Part shown: positions 26,702 to 34,664 of the stretch, one piece after another
Numbering within the stretch: position 1 is the first letter of the stretch
Layout: each line of letters begins with the position of its first letter
Assembly (NCBI RefSeq): GCF_005490785.1
Contig: NZ_CP027295.1
Location: 3,038,001-3,102,000, forward strand
Reading direction: 5' to 3'
Length of the DNA stretch: 64,000 bases
Source of the DNA: Brachybacterium sp. SGAir0954
GTDB lineage: Bacteria > Actinomycetota > Actinomycetes > Actinomycetales > Dermabacteraceae
Translations under genes and position numbers: made by a program
The notes under the pieces: generated by a model
What the model was told of the DNA's origin: nothing
Databases searched by the model: none
What the model saw: only the letters and a program-made list of their open reading frames with translations

Positions 26702-27472
26702 TCACCGTGTCGGCTTGGTCACGGCCCCGGCGTCGCCGCGCCGCTCGGACGCCTCGAGGAGGTCCGGCCGGCGCTGCGCGGTGCGGGCGAGGGACTGCTC
26801 GCGCCTCCAGGCGGCGATGCGGCCGTGGTCCCCCGAGAGCAGGATCTCCGGCGCCTCGCGGAGGGTGCCGTCGGGATCCGTCCAGGACGCCGGACGGGTG
26901 TACAGCGGGTACTCGAGCAGGCCCTCCGAGTGGGACTCCTCGACGAGGCTCTCCGCGTTGCCGACGACGCCCGGCACCAGGCGCACGATCGCCTCGGTGA
27001 TCGCGAGCACCGCGACCTCGCCGCCGTTGAGGACGTAGTCGCCGAGGCTCGCGAGGGCCACCTCGACGCCGCCGTCCGCGAGATGCTCGTAGACGCGCTC
27101 GTCGATGCCCTCGTAGCGCCCGCAGGCGAAGACGATCCAGTCCCGCCCCGACCACTCCTGGGCGGTCGCCTGCGCGAAGGGCGCCCCGGCCGGGTTCGGG
27201 AAGACGACCAGCGGGCGTGCCTGCTCGCCCAGCTCCGCGCGGCCCGCGGCCTGCACGGCCGCGAAGGCCTCCGCCCACGGCTCGGGCTTCATGACCATGC
27301 CGGCGCCGCCGCCGAGCGGCGTGTCGTCCACGGTGCGGTGGCGGTCGTGGGTGAAGTCCCGCAGCTGGTGGACGTGGAGGTCCACGATCCCCTCGCGACG
27401 GGCCTTCCCGATCAGCGAGAGCTCGAGCGGGGCGAGGTACTCCGGGAAGAGCGTGAGGACGTCGATGCGCAC
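26702..27472 (-). CDS. trmD: tRNA (guanine37-N1)-methyltransferase
   Basis: SPOUT-family enzyme making m1G37 in tRNA, which prevents frameshifting. The 256 residues contain [47 protein letters not shown] and [14 protein letters not shown], the SAM-binding knot. The GTG start is 3 nt after the rimM stop. The rpsP-KH-rimM-trmD-rplS arrangement is conserved; here a lipoprotein gene is inserted between KH and rimM. Confidence 0.97.
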   Translation of the reverse strand: MRIDVLTLFPEYLAPLELSLIGKARREGIVDLHVHQLRDFTHDRHRTVDDTPLGGGAGMVMKPEPWAEAFAAVQAAGRAELGEQARPLVVFPNPAGAPFAQATAQEWSGRDWIVFACGRYEGIDERVYEHLADGGVEVALASLGDYVLNGGEVAVLAITEAIVRLVPGVVGNAESLVEESHSEGLLEYPLYTRPASWTDPDGTLREAPEILLSGDHGRIAAWRREQSLARTAQRRPDLLEASERRGDAGAVTKPTR

Positions 27473-27475
27473 GGG

Positions 27476-28036
27476 TCAGCCCCGACCGGCTTCGTCATCG
27501 ACGTCGGCGGGCAGCTCCTCGAAGAGGCCGCCCGGGGGGTCGGCGATCACCACACCGGACTCGAGGTCGACCTCCGGCACGAGCTCCTCGACGAGCGGCA
27601 GTTGCACGCGGGCGCGCTGAGGGGTGCGCACCACGAGCAGGTCCTGGGCCGGGTAGTGCTGGACGTCGACGACGGTGCCCAGCTCGCGACCGTCCACGTG
27701 GCGCACCGCGAGGCCCGTCAGCTGATCGGGGTACCAGGCGTCGGGGTCCTCCTCCGCCTCGACCTCCTCGTCGACGGTCATCGGGAGCTCGACGCCGCGC
27801 AGCGACTCGGCGTCGGTGCGGTCGGCGACCTCGTCGAAGCGCACGTACCAGCGGTCCTGCTGGCTGCGCACCGAGGCCACGGTGAGCGTGCGCTCCCCTC
27901 CCGCGGTCACCGCGGTGAAGACGGCGCCGGGGACGATGCGCTCCTCGGGAACGTCGGTGCGCAGGATCAGCCCCACCTCCCCGCGCAGTCCGTGGGCGCG
28001 GGCGATCGTCGCGACGATGACCTCTCGGGTGCTCAT
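27476..28036 (-). CDS. rimM: ribosome maturation factor RimM
   Basis: 16S rRNA processing factor that binds S19. The 186 residues have the N-terminal RimM domain (IARAHGLRGEVGLILRTDVP) and a C-terminal PRC barrel (DAWYPDQLTGLAVRHVDGRE, then VVIADPPGGLFEELP). The ATG overlaps the stop of the lipoprotein gene (ATGA). Confidence 0.95.
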   Translation of the reverse strand: MSTREVIVATIARAHGLRGEVGLILRTDVPEERIVPGAVFTAVTAGGERTLTVASVRSQQDRWYVRFDEVADRTDAESLRGVELPMTVDEEVEAEEDPDAWYPDQLTGLAVRHVDGRELGTVVDVQHYPAQDLLVVRTPQRARVQLPLVEELVPEVDLESGVVIADPPGGLFEELPADVDDEAGRG

Positions 28037-28950
28037 GCGGTTCCTCCGTCGGAAGGGTCGGGGTCCGCGCCCGCGAGCGGGTCGGGGACGTCGTAGCCGG
28101 CCGCGGTGCAGGCCGCGCCGAGCTCGGTGAGGGGGTCGTGGAGCCCGGGCGAGTCGAGGTCTCCCTGCAGCGCGTCCTGGAAGGGGGTGCGCACCTCGCG
28201 CAGCGCGGCGGCGACCGCGGGATCGTCCACGGCGACGCTCTGCGCGGTGAGCAGGTCGGAGGCCTCGGCGACCTCGGTCGCGGCGCTCTTGGGGACGGCC
28301 TGCGGGGAGGCGCCGGCGATCGCGGTCAGGTGCGGGGCGACCTGCTCGCGGTCCGCGAAGACGCTCAGCGTGCTGGGGGCCGTGAAGGTCTCCGCGCACA
28401 CGAGCGCCGCGGGCTTGGCGCCCTGCTGGCCGTGGCCGGCGGCCCAGGTGGCCGCCGTCGAGTCGGGGGTGCAGGACTCGGCGAGACCCCGCCAGGTGAC
28501 CGCGAAGGTGTCGAGGTCGGCGTGCTCCCCCGGGGCGGGAGCGGTGCGCAGCCAGGTCGCGACGTCGGCCGCGGCCCCACGGGTGTCCTCCGGGGCGTCG
28601 GCGAAGGCGGTCTCGACCCCGCTCGCGACGGCGGTCGCCGGGCTGCCGTCGGAGGGGCCGTCATCGGTGGAGGTGATCACGGCGGCGGCCTCGAGAACGC
28701 GCCAGGCCGGGGCCTCGTCGTAGTCGGCGTCCCCGAAGAAGCGTGTGCACGCGGCGGTGCGGGACGGGTCCGTGGAGGGACCGGTGCTCCCGGCCCCCGC
28801 GTCGGAGCCGCCGGTCGCGCCGACGGGGTCGCAGCCGGAGATCAGCGCGGCCGCGGTGAGGACGGCGAGCGTCCCCGTCACCGTCCGGGAGAGCGAGGCC
28901 CTCCGGCCGGGCAACGCACGAGAGCGGCATCGCCGGGCGGACCCGGCCAT
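28033..28950 (-). CDS. lipoprotein, unknown function, inserted in the rpsP-rimM operon
   Basis: 305 residues from the ATG at 28950. The signal peptide ends in the lipobox ISGC, followed by a Gly/Ser/Thr linker and an alanine-rich helical body (FGDADYDEAPAWRVLEAAAV, LDTFAVTWRGLAESC and similar). I do not recognise a domain; the spaced cysteines after the lipobox may form disulfides. The start is uncertain: the ATG and its weak GAGAG site are inside a 12-bp inverted repeat, and a TTG at 28914 would give a more ordinary signal peptide. It is coupled to rimM by ATGA. Confidence 0.7.
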   Translation of the reverse strand: MAGSARRCRSRALPGRRASLSRTVTGTLAVLTAAALISGCDPVGATGGSDAGAGSTGPSTDPSRTAACTRFFGDADYDEAPAWRVLEAAAVITSTDDGPSDGSPATAVASGVETAFADAPEDTRGAAADVATWLRTAPAPGEHADLDTFAVTWRGLAESCTPDSTAATWAAGHGQQGAKPAALVCAETFTAPSTLSVFADREQVAPHLTAIAGASPQAVPKSAATEVAEASDLLTAQSVAVDDPAVAAALREVRTPFQDALQGDLDSPGLHDPLTELGAACTAAGYDVPDPLAGADPDPSDGGTA

Positions 28951-28960
28951 GCCGCTCTCG
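28919..28960 (-). promoter_or_regulatory. 12-bp inverted repeat burying the lipoprotein start codon
   Basis: CGAGAGCGGCAT (28919-28930 on the plus strand) and its exact complement (28949-28960) flank an 18-nt spacer that itself pairs (CCGGG/CCCGG). In the mRNA this hairpin includes the GAGAG ribosome site and most of the ATG at 28950. It also lies 18 nt after the KH-gene stop, so a terminator for rpsP-KH is the alternative. Confidence 0.6.
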
Positions 28961-28978
28961 TGAGAGGGGTGAGGCACC

Positions 28979-29221
28979 TCAGCGCCGGTCGACGTCGACG
29001 ATGTCCACACGCACGTCATCGTCCGACAGCGCCGCCGTGACGGTGCGCAGGGCCCGGGCGGTGCGGCCCGAGCGCCCGATCACGCGACCGAGGTCGGCGG
29101 GGCCGACCCGCACCTCGAGCAGCGGACCGCGACGGGTGGACTTCTCGGTCACCTGGACCTCGTCGGGGCTGTCGACGATCCCGCGGACCAGATGGTCGAG
29201 GGCTTCGGCGCGAGAGCTCAT
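28979..29221 (-). CDS. KH-domain RNA-binding protein (KhpA/YlqC family)
   Basis: An 80-residue single KH domain with LEVRVGPADLGRVIGRSGRT, the GxxG loop being GRSG. In other bacteria this small protein pairs with the Jag/KhpB protein and affects cell elongation. It starts 1 nt after the rpsP stop, its usual place. Confidence 0.92.
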   Translation of the reverse strand: MSSRAEALDHLVRGIVDSPDEVQVTEKSTRRGPLLEVRVGPADLGRVIGRSGRTARALRTVTAALSDDDVRVDIVDVDRR

Positions 29222-29222
29222 C

Positions 29223-29705
29223 TCAGGCCTCGTCGGCGGCGGCCGCGGCGTCCTCGGTGGACTCACCCTCGGCGGGGGCCTCCTCGGAGCCGGCCTCGAC
29301 CTCGTCGGCGGCCGCGGGGGCCTCCGCCTCGGCCTTGGCCTTCTTCGCGCCCTCACGGGACGTGGAGGCGGCCTTGTCGGCCTCCGCGATGAGCTCCTCG
29401 GCGGACTTCTTCGCCTCCGCGGTCTTCAGGGTGCCGGCGGCGTCGCCCTCACCCTTGAACTTCTGCCAGTCGCCGGTGATCTTCAGCAGCGCGGCGACCT
29501 GCTCGGTGGGCTGCGCGCCCACGCCGAGCCAGTAGAGCGCACGCTCGGACTGGATCTCGATGAACGAGGGGTTCTCGGTGGGGTGGTACTTGCCGATCTC
29601 CTCGATCACGGCACCGTCGCGCTTCTTGCGCGAATCGGCCACCACGACGCGGTAGAACGGTGCACGGATCTTGCCCATGCGCTTCAGACGGATCTTGACA
29701 GCCAC
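29223..29705 (-). CDS. rpsP: 30S ribosomal protein S16
   Basis: 160 residues. The first 80 or so are the S16 core ([40 protein letters not shown]); the remainder is a Lys/Ala then Glu/Ala-rich tail, common in actinobacteria. The GTG at 29705 has GGAGAG about 10 nt upstream. It heads the rpsP-KH-(lipoprotein)-rimM-trmD unit. Confidence 0.96.
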   Translation of the reverse strand: MAVKIRLKRMGKIRAPFYRVVVADSRKKRDGAVIEEIGKYHPTENPSFIEIQSERALYWLGVGAQPTEQVAALLKITGDWQKFKGEGDAAGTLKTAEAKKSAEELIAEADKAASTSREGAKKAKAEAEAPAAADEVEAGSEEAPAEGESTEDAAAAADEA

Positions 29706-29834
29706 GTGTGTGGACTCTCCTTCAGGATGTTCGGGTGAGTCCCGCCGCTGCCTGTGGGGTATGCGGGCGCTGACGGTGCTCGGGGTGCTGTGCCGCGACG
29801 GGTAGAGGGCCGGTCGCGGCGCATACAGGGAGTG

Positions 29835-29840
29835 ATTATG
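29835..29840 (-). promoter_or_regulatory. -10 element of the rpsP operon
   Basis: The minus strand reads CATAAT, with a predicted start near 29828 and a leader of about 123 nt. A GGAACC lies 17 bp upstream but is a poor -35 match. Confidence 0.5.
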
Positions 29841-29917
29841 CCAGCTCGCCCCCGACCGGTTCCACCCGGGAGGGATGTGCGGCGGGGCACAGCGCTCCGC
29901 CGCTCCCCCGCACCCGG

Positions 29918-31237
29918 TCAACCGGCGATCGCATCGACGAGCTGATTGACGCCGAGCACCACGAACAGCAGCGTCACGACGCCGAGGACGATGTTCCCCA
30001 GCGGGCGGTTGCGCCAGGCCGCGGGCATGTGCCGGGAGTTCATGAGCACGAGCAGCGTGATCGCGAGGAAGGGCATGAAGAACGAGCCCAGCACGCCGTA
30101 GGCGATGATCACCTGCACCGGCTTTCCGAGCAGCAGCAGGAGCATCGGCGGGAAGGTGAGCCAGAGGATGTAGAAGCGGTAGTAGCGCCCGCCGATCTGC
30201 CGGTCCGGATGCCCCTCCTCCTTGCCGCGCACGTGGCCCCAGAAGTCCGCGAACATGATCGACACGCCGTTCCAGACGCCGAGCACGGAGGAGAACGACG
30301 AGGCCCAGAACCCCAGCAGGAACACCCAGCTGAAGGCGGTGCCGTAGCGCGCGGCGAGCACGTCGGAGAGGTCGAGCAGACCGCGGTCGCCCTCGTCGAT
30401 CGCGACGCCGGAGGAGTACAGCAGCTCCGCACCCACGATCAGCATCGCGACGACGAAGACGCCGGAGATGACGTAGGCCATCGCGTTGTCGATCCGCATG
30501 ACCTTCATCCAGCGCGGCGTGGACCAGCCCTTCTCCGCGAGCCAGTAGCCGTAGGCGGCGAGCGTGATCGTGCCGCCGACGCCGCCCGCGATGGAGAGCG
30601 TGTAGAGCAGGCCTCCGTCGGGGATGCGCGGGACGAGCCCGCCGATGATCTGCGGGATGTTCGGCAGGGTCACGACGGCGGCGCCGACGACCGTGAGGAA
30701 CATGATGCCGACGAGCACCGCGACGAGATTCTCGAGCCGGTGGTAGCGGCCCATCCAGACGAGCGCGGCGCCGATCAGGCCCGAGAGGATCGCGTAGACG
30801 ATGAAGGGCATGTCCGCGATCCAGCCGACGTCCCCGAGTCCCGGCAGCTGCGGGACCAGCGCCGCGAGCGGCAGGGCGGAGGCGCTCATGGCGGTCGCCC
30901 CGTACACGAAGCCCCAGATCATGATGTAGGGCCCGAAGTACCAGGAGGTCCAGCGGCCCACGCGCCGCCAGCCCTCGAAGATCGTGTGCCCGGTGGCGAG
31001 GGTCCAGCGGCCCGCGCCCTCGACGAGCACGATCTTGATGATCACGCCCGCGACGGCCGCCCACAGCAGGGCGTAGCCGTAGCGGGAGCCCGCGACGAGG
31101 GTCGCGACGAGGTCGCCCGCGCCGATCCCGGTCGCGGCGACCACCAGGCCGGGGCCGATGAGCTTCCAGCGGGGCGGGGGCATCGTGTCGGTCCCTCCGG
31201 TGGTCGGGCCGGGGTGCGCTGCGTCGTCGGAGTGCAT
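29918..31237 (-). CDS. Nramp-family-like membrane transporter lacking the canonical metal motifs
   Basis: 439 residues and about eleven hydrophobic segments, with the LeuT-like layout of Nramp proteins. The first segment reads [20 protein letters not shown]: where classical Nramp has DPGN there is GAGD. The sixth segment, which should hold MPH, reads [17 protein letters not shown]. Substrate may therefore not be Mn2+ or Fe2+. Two starts compete: the ATG at 31237 sits 6 nt after TAGCGT (leaderless), while the ATG at 31183 has GGAGGG 9 nt upstream and removes 18 residues. It lies 25 bp after the amidohydrolase gene. Confidence 0.8.
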   Translation of the reverse strand: MHSDDAAHPGPTTGGTDTMPPPRWKLIGPGLVVAATGIGAGDLVATLVAGSRYGYALLWAAVAGVIIKIVLVEGAGRWTLATGHTIFEGWRRVGRWTSWYFGPYIMIWGFVYGATAMSASALPLAALVPQLPGLGDVGWIADMPFIVYAILSGLIGAALVWMGRYHRLENLVAVLVGIMFLTVVGAAVVTLPNIPQIIGGLVPRIPDGGLLYTLSIAGGVGGTITLAAYGYWLAEKGWSTPRWMKVMRIDNAMAYVISGVFVVAMLIVGAELLYSSGVAIDEGDRGLLDLSDVLAARYGTAFSWVFLLGFWASSFSSVLGVWNGVSIMFADFWGHVRGKEEGHPDRQIGGRYYRFYILWLTFPPMLLLLLGKPVQVIIAYGVLGSFFMPFLAITLLVLMNSRHMPAAWRNRPLGNIVLGVVTLLFVVLGVNQLVDAIAG

Positions 31238-31243
31238 CCCTGC

Positions 31244-31249
31244 ACGCTA
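31244..31249 (-). promoter_or_regulatory. -10 element upstream of the Nramp-like gene
   Basis: The minus strand reads TAGCGT, 6 nt before the ATG at 31237 and inside the short gap after the amidohydrolase stop. Confidence 0.4.
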
Positions 31250-31262
31250 CCGTGCCCCGGGC

Positions 31263-32456
31263 TCAGGCCACGACGCGACCTGCGAGGACGACGTGGCGGC
31301 GCTCGCGCAGCACCCGGTGGTCGGTCCGCGGGTCGCCGGGCAGGACGAGCAGGTCCGCGGGGTCGCCGTCCTCGAGGCCGGGCACGCCCAGGTAGGCGCG
31401 CGGCGCCCAGGTGGCCGCGTCGAGGATCGCGGCGGCGTCCAGCCCGCAGGCGGCAAGGGCGTCGAGCTCGTCGTGGATGATGCCGTGGCCGAGCACTCCC
31501 CCGGCATCGGTGCCGGTCAGCAGCTGCACTCCGGCGTCGTGCGCGTCGCGAGTGCGCTCGTGGCGGGCCGCGCGCAGGCGCCGCATGTGGGCGGCGTAGG
31601 CGGGGAACTTCCGCTCGCCCTGGCTCGCGTACGTCTCGAACTCGTCGACGTTCACGAGCGTGGTGACGACCGGGACGCCGGCCGCGGCGGCGCGGGAGAT
31701 CGTCCCCGCGGTGAGGCCGGTCGCGTGCTCGAGGCAGTCGAAGCCGGCGTCGAGGACGAGCGGGAGCGTCTCCTCGTCGAAGGTGTGGGTGGTGATGCGG
31801 GCGCCGTGGGCGTGCGCGGCCTCGGCGGCGGCCCGGAAGTCCTCCCCGGACCAGGTGGGCGTCAGGTCCCCCACGCCTCGGTCGATCCAGTCCCCCACGA
31901 GCTTCACCCAGCCGTCGCCGCGCTCCGCCTCGGCGGCGACCGTCGCGGGCAGGTCCTCGGGGTCCACCTCGTGGGCGTAGCCGATGAGGTAGCGGCGGGT
32001 GCGGGCCACGTGCCGGCCGGCGCGGATGATCCGCGGGAGGTCCGTCTCCCCCTGCAGGGGTGCGGTGTCGGTGATCGATCCGGCGTCGCGTATTAGCAGC
32101 ACCCCGGTGTCGCGGTCGGTGCGGGCCTGCGCCCTGGCCTCGTCGAGGCTCGTGGCAGTGCCCTCGTCGCTGATGCCGATGTGGCAGTGCAGGTCCGCGA
32201 GGCCGGGGACGACGACGCCGTCGATCTCCCGGATCTCCGTCCCGGCGGGCAGCTCGGGGCGCTCGTGGTGGATCCTGCCTCCGACGACCCAGGCGCCGCC
32301 GATCTCCTGATCGGGGCCGGTCAGGACCGGGCCCGTGAGGTGGAGAACGGTGTGGTCCGGCGCCTCCCGTGCGTAGGACGGGCTCTCCGTACCGGGGCGG
32401 AGCCCGGCGGAGAAGGCCTCACGGGCGGCGTGTGCGGAGCGTGCTTCGGTGCGCAT
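31263..32456 (-). CDS. metal-dependent amidohydrolase
   Basis: A 397-residue amidohydrolase-superfamily TIM barrel. HxH is in GLADLHCHIG, the lysine that bridges the metals is probably in GWVKLVGD, histidines follow in ITTHTFDEE and CLEHATG, and the catalytic Asp is in LTGTDAGG. This set resembles imidazolonepropionase/prolidase-like members, but the substrate is not readable. The ATG is 6 nt after TAGCCT, so probably leaderless. The Nramp-like gene follows 25 bp later. Confidence 0.85.
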   Translation of the reverse strand: MRTEARSAHAAREAFSAGLRPGTESPSYAREAPDHTVLHLTGPVLTGPDQEIGGAWVVGGRIHHERPELPAGTEIREIDGVVVPGLADLHCHIGISDEGTATSLDEARAQARTDRDTGVLLIRDAGSITDTAPLQGETDLPRIIRAGRHVARTRRYLIGYAHEVDPEDLPATVAAEAERGDGWVKLVGDWIDRGVGDLTPTWSGEDFRAAAEAAHAHGARITTHTFDEETLPLVLDAGFDCLEHATGLTAGTISRAAAAGVPVVTTLVNVDEFETYASQGERKFPAYAAHMRRLRAARHERTRDAHDAGVQLLTGTDAGGVLGHGIIHDELDALAACGLDAAAILDAATWAPRAYLGVPGLEDGDPADLLVLPGDPRTDHRVLRERRHVVLAGRVVA

Positions 32457-32462
32457 GCCCCG

Positions 32463-32468
32463 AGGCTA
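32463..32468 (-). promoter_or_regulatory. -10 element, leaderless promoter of the amidohydrolase
   Basis: The minus strand reads TAGCCT, then CGGGGC, then the ATG at 32456. Confidence 0.5.
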
Positions 32469-32500
32469 GCGACTCCCGCCGCCCGGAGGCGCCGACGGGC

Positions 32501-34084
32501 TCAGCGGCCGCCGAGCAGCTTCTGCATCTCCGGCGGGAGCTGGCCGGGGTCGAAGTCCGCCACGTCCTGGCCGGACGGGGCGCCGCCACCGAAGGCGGAT
32601 CCGCCCTGGCCCTCGCCGGACCTCGCCTTCTTCGCGGCCTCGGCCTGCTCGCGCGCGGCCTTCGCCGGGTTCTTCGACTTGGCCTTCTTGGCCTGCTTGG
32701 GCGCCTGCTGCTTGCCGCGGGACTTCTTGCCCATGCCCATGCCGGGGCCGCCGGGCATCCCCGGCATGCCGCCGCCGGCCATGCCCTTGCCCATGGTGCG
32801 CATCATCTGCTGGGCCTGCTTGAACCGCTCGAGGAGCTGGTTGACGGCCTGCACGGTGGTGCCGGAGCCCTTGGCGATGCGGTTGCGGCGCGAGCCGTTG
32901 ATGATCTTGGGGTCGTTGCGCTCCGCGGGGGTCATCGAGCGGATCATCGCCTCGATGCGGTCCACCTCGCGCTCGTCGAAGCTGTCCAGCGCCTCGCGGT
33001 ACTGGCCCATGTTCGGCAGCATGCCCAGCATCTTCTTGATGCTGCCCATGTTCTTGATCTGCTGCATCTGGGTCAGGAAGTCGTCGAGGGTGAAGTCCTC
33101 GCCGCTCGCGAGCTTCTTCGCGGCCTTCTCGGCCTCCGCCTGGTCGAAGCTCTTCTCCGCCTGCTCGATGAGGGTGAGCACGTCGCCCATGTCGAGGATG
33201 CGGTTGGCCATGCGGTCCGGGTGGAAGCGCTCGAAGTCCTCGAGGCCCTCACCGGTGGAGGCGAAGAGGATCGGCCGCTCGGTGACCCCGGTGATCGAGA
33301 GCGCCGCACCGCCGCGGGCGTCCCCGTCGAGCTTGGAGAGGACCACGCCGGAGAAGCCGACGCCGTCGCGGAACGCCTCGGCCACGCGGGCGGCGTCCTG
33401 GCCGATCATCGCGTCGACGACGAACAGGGTCTCGTGCGGGTTGACGGCGTCGCGGATGTCCCGCGCCTGCTGCATCATCTCCTCGTCGATGCCGAGGCGG
33501 CCCGCGGTGTCGACGATGACGACGTCGTGCTGCTGGAACTGGGCGGTGGAGACGCCGTTCATGGCGACGAGCACGGGGTTGCCCACGCCGTTGCCGGGCT
33601 CCGGCGCGAAGACCGGCACGCCGGCCCGCTCACCGACGATCTGCAGCTGGTTGACGGCGTTGGGTCGCTGGAGGTCCGCCGCGACGAGCATCGGCGTGTG
33701 GCCCTCGGACTTCATCCAGCGGGCGAGCTTGCCCGCGAGGGTCGTCTTGCCGGCGCCCTGGAGGCCCGCGAGCATGATCACGGTGGGCGGGTTCTTGGCG
33801 AAGTGGAGCTCGCCGGTGGCGCCGCCGAGGATCTGCACCAGCTCGTCGTTGACGATCTTGACGACCTGCTGCGCCGGGTTGAGGGCCTTGGAGACCTCCT
33901 CGCCCAGCGCGCGCTCGCGCACCCGGGCGGTGAACTCGCGCACCACCGGGACGGCGACGTCGGCGTCCAGCAGGGCGCGGCGGATCTCGCGGACGGTCTT
34001 GTCGACGTCGGCCTCGGTGAGACGGCCGTGACCGCGCAGCCCCTTGAGGCTGGCGGTGATGCGATCGGAGAGGTTGTTGAACAC
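32501..34084 (-). CDS. ffh: signal recognition particle protein Ffh
   Basis: GTPase subunit of SRP that delivers nascent membrane proteins to FtsY. The 527 residues have the N domain, the G domain with GLQGAGKTTLAGKLARW, DTAGRLGIDEEMM and SKLDGDARGGAAL, and the methionine-rich M domain (MMRTMGKGMAGGGMPGMPGG) with SGTTVQAVNQLLERF for 4.5S RNA binding. A Lys/Ala-rich extension of about 60 residues precedes a short conserved end (FDPGQLPPEMQKLLGGR). The start is a GTG at 34084. Confidence 0.97.
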   Translation of the reverse strand: MFNNLSDRITASLKGLRGHGRLTEADVDKTVREIRRALLDADVAVPVVREFTARVRERALGEEVSKALNPAQQVVKIVNDELVQILGGATGELHFAKNPPTVIMLAGLQGAGKTTLAGKLARWMKSEGHTPMLVAADLQRPNAVNQLQIVGERAGVPVFAPEPGNGVGNPVLVAMNGVSTAQFQQHDVVIVDTAGRLGIDEEMMQQARDIRDAVNPHETLFVVDAMIGQDAARVAEAFRDGVGFSGVVLSKLDGDARGGAALSITGVTERPILFASTGEGLEDFERFHPDRMANRILDMGDVLTLIEQAEKSFDQAEAEKAAKKLASGEDFTLDDFLTQMQQIKNMGSIKKMLGMLPNMGQYREALDSFDEREVDRIEAMIRSMTPAERNDPKIINGSRRNRIAKGSGTTVQAVNQLLERFKQAQQMMRTMGKGMAGGGMPGMPGGPGMGMGKKSRGKQQAPKQAKKAKSKNPAKAAREQAEAAKKARSGEGQGGSAFGGGAPSGQDVADFDPGQLPPEMQKLLGGR

Positions 34085-34117
34085 GAAGAGCTTCCCCTAG
34101 GTCGTGTGGACCGCCCC

Positions 34118-34123
34118 AGTGTA
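34118..34123 (-). promoter_or_regulatory. -10 element of ffh
   Basis: The minus strand reads TACACT, giving a leader of about 28 nt with AGGGGAAG before the GTG. The rest of 34124-34357 shows no gene I can support. Confidence 0.45.
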
Positions 34124-34340
34124 GTGGCCATGCCCGGGGAGACCGAGGCGCACGGTGCCCGCGGAGTCGAGGGACACAGGAGCGCCCTCGCGCCTGGTGC
34201 CCGTCGCCGGCGGCCCGTGGGGGCGTGATCGCCCTGGAGCTGGAGGGGGAGGGCGCGAGGTGCGGTAACCGGGCGGCGCCGGGTCCGACGGTTGGCCGTC
34301 GCCGATGTCACGCCGTGCATCGGCCTGGTCCGCCGCCCCT

Positions 34341-34371
34341 CCGACCGTCGGGAGCGGTCAGGACCGGTCGG
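34341..34371 (-). terminator. hairpin over the end of the 74-residue gene
   Basis: CCGACCG (34341-34347) and CGGTCGG (34365-34371) form a 7-bp stem that includes the stop codon of the small gene in its loop side. A weak terminator is possible. Confidence 0.35.
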
Positions 34372-34582
34372 CCGGCGCGTCTCCCTCGTCGGACGCCGAC
34401 GTGGTGAGCGTGATCGTCCCGCTGTCCAGGAACGACGATCCCGTTGTCGGGTCGACGTGCTCCGTCGCCCCGGACTCGTAGGCGATCTCGATGCCGTCGG
34501 CCCGCTCGTTCTGCCCCGGGAACACCTCGGGCAGCGACGGTGCGCGCCGCAGCCGGGGCCTCCGGCTCTCCTGCTCCTGCAT
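34358..34582 (-). CDS. small acidic hypothetical protein
   Basis: 74 residues with a basic N-terminus and an acidic, Ser/Thr-rich C-terminal half (ADGIEIAYESGATEHVDP, then SGTITLTTSASDEG). No family recognised and no membrane segment or signal. A strong GAGGAGG lies 9-10 nt before the ATG and third-position GC is high, which supports a real gene. It lies between ffh and glnD with its own spacers on both sides. Confidence 0.55.
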   Translation of the reverse strand: MQEQESRRPRLRRAPSLPEVFPGQNERADGIEIAYESGATEHVDPTTGSSFLDSGTITLTTSASDEGDAPADRS

Positions 34583-34664
34583 CGCCGACCGCCTCCTCGC
34601 GATGGTCCGTCCCGTGCCCAGGACCCTACCCCCGGGGAGCTGCTCCCCGGGGACGGGAGCCCGA

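Noticed and set aside
34225-34407. A 60-codon plus-strand frame upstream of ffh
   Set aside because: The translation is Arg/Pro-rich with no ribosome site, and it overlaps the better supported 74-residue gene.
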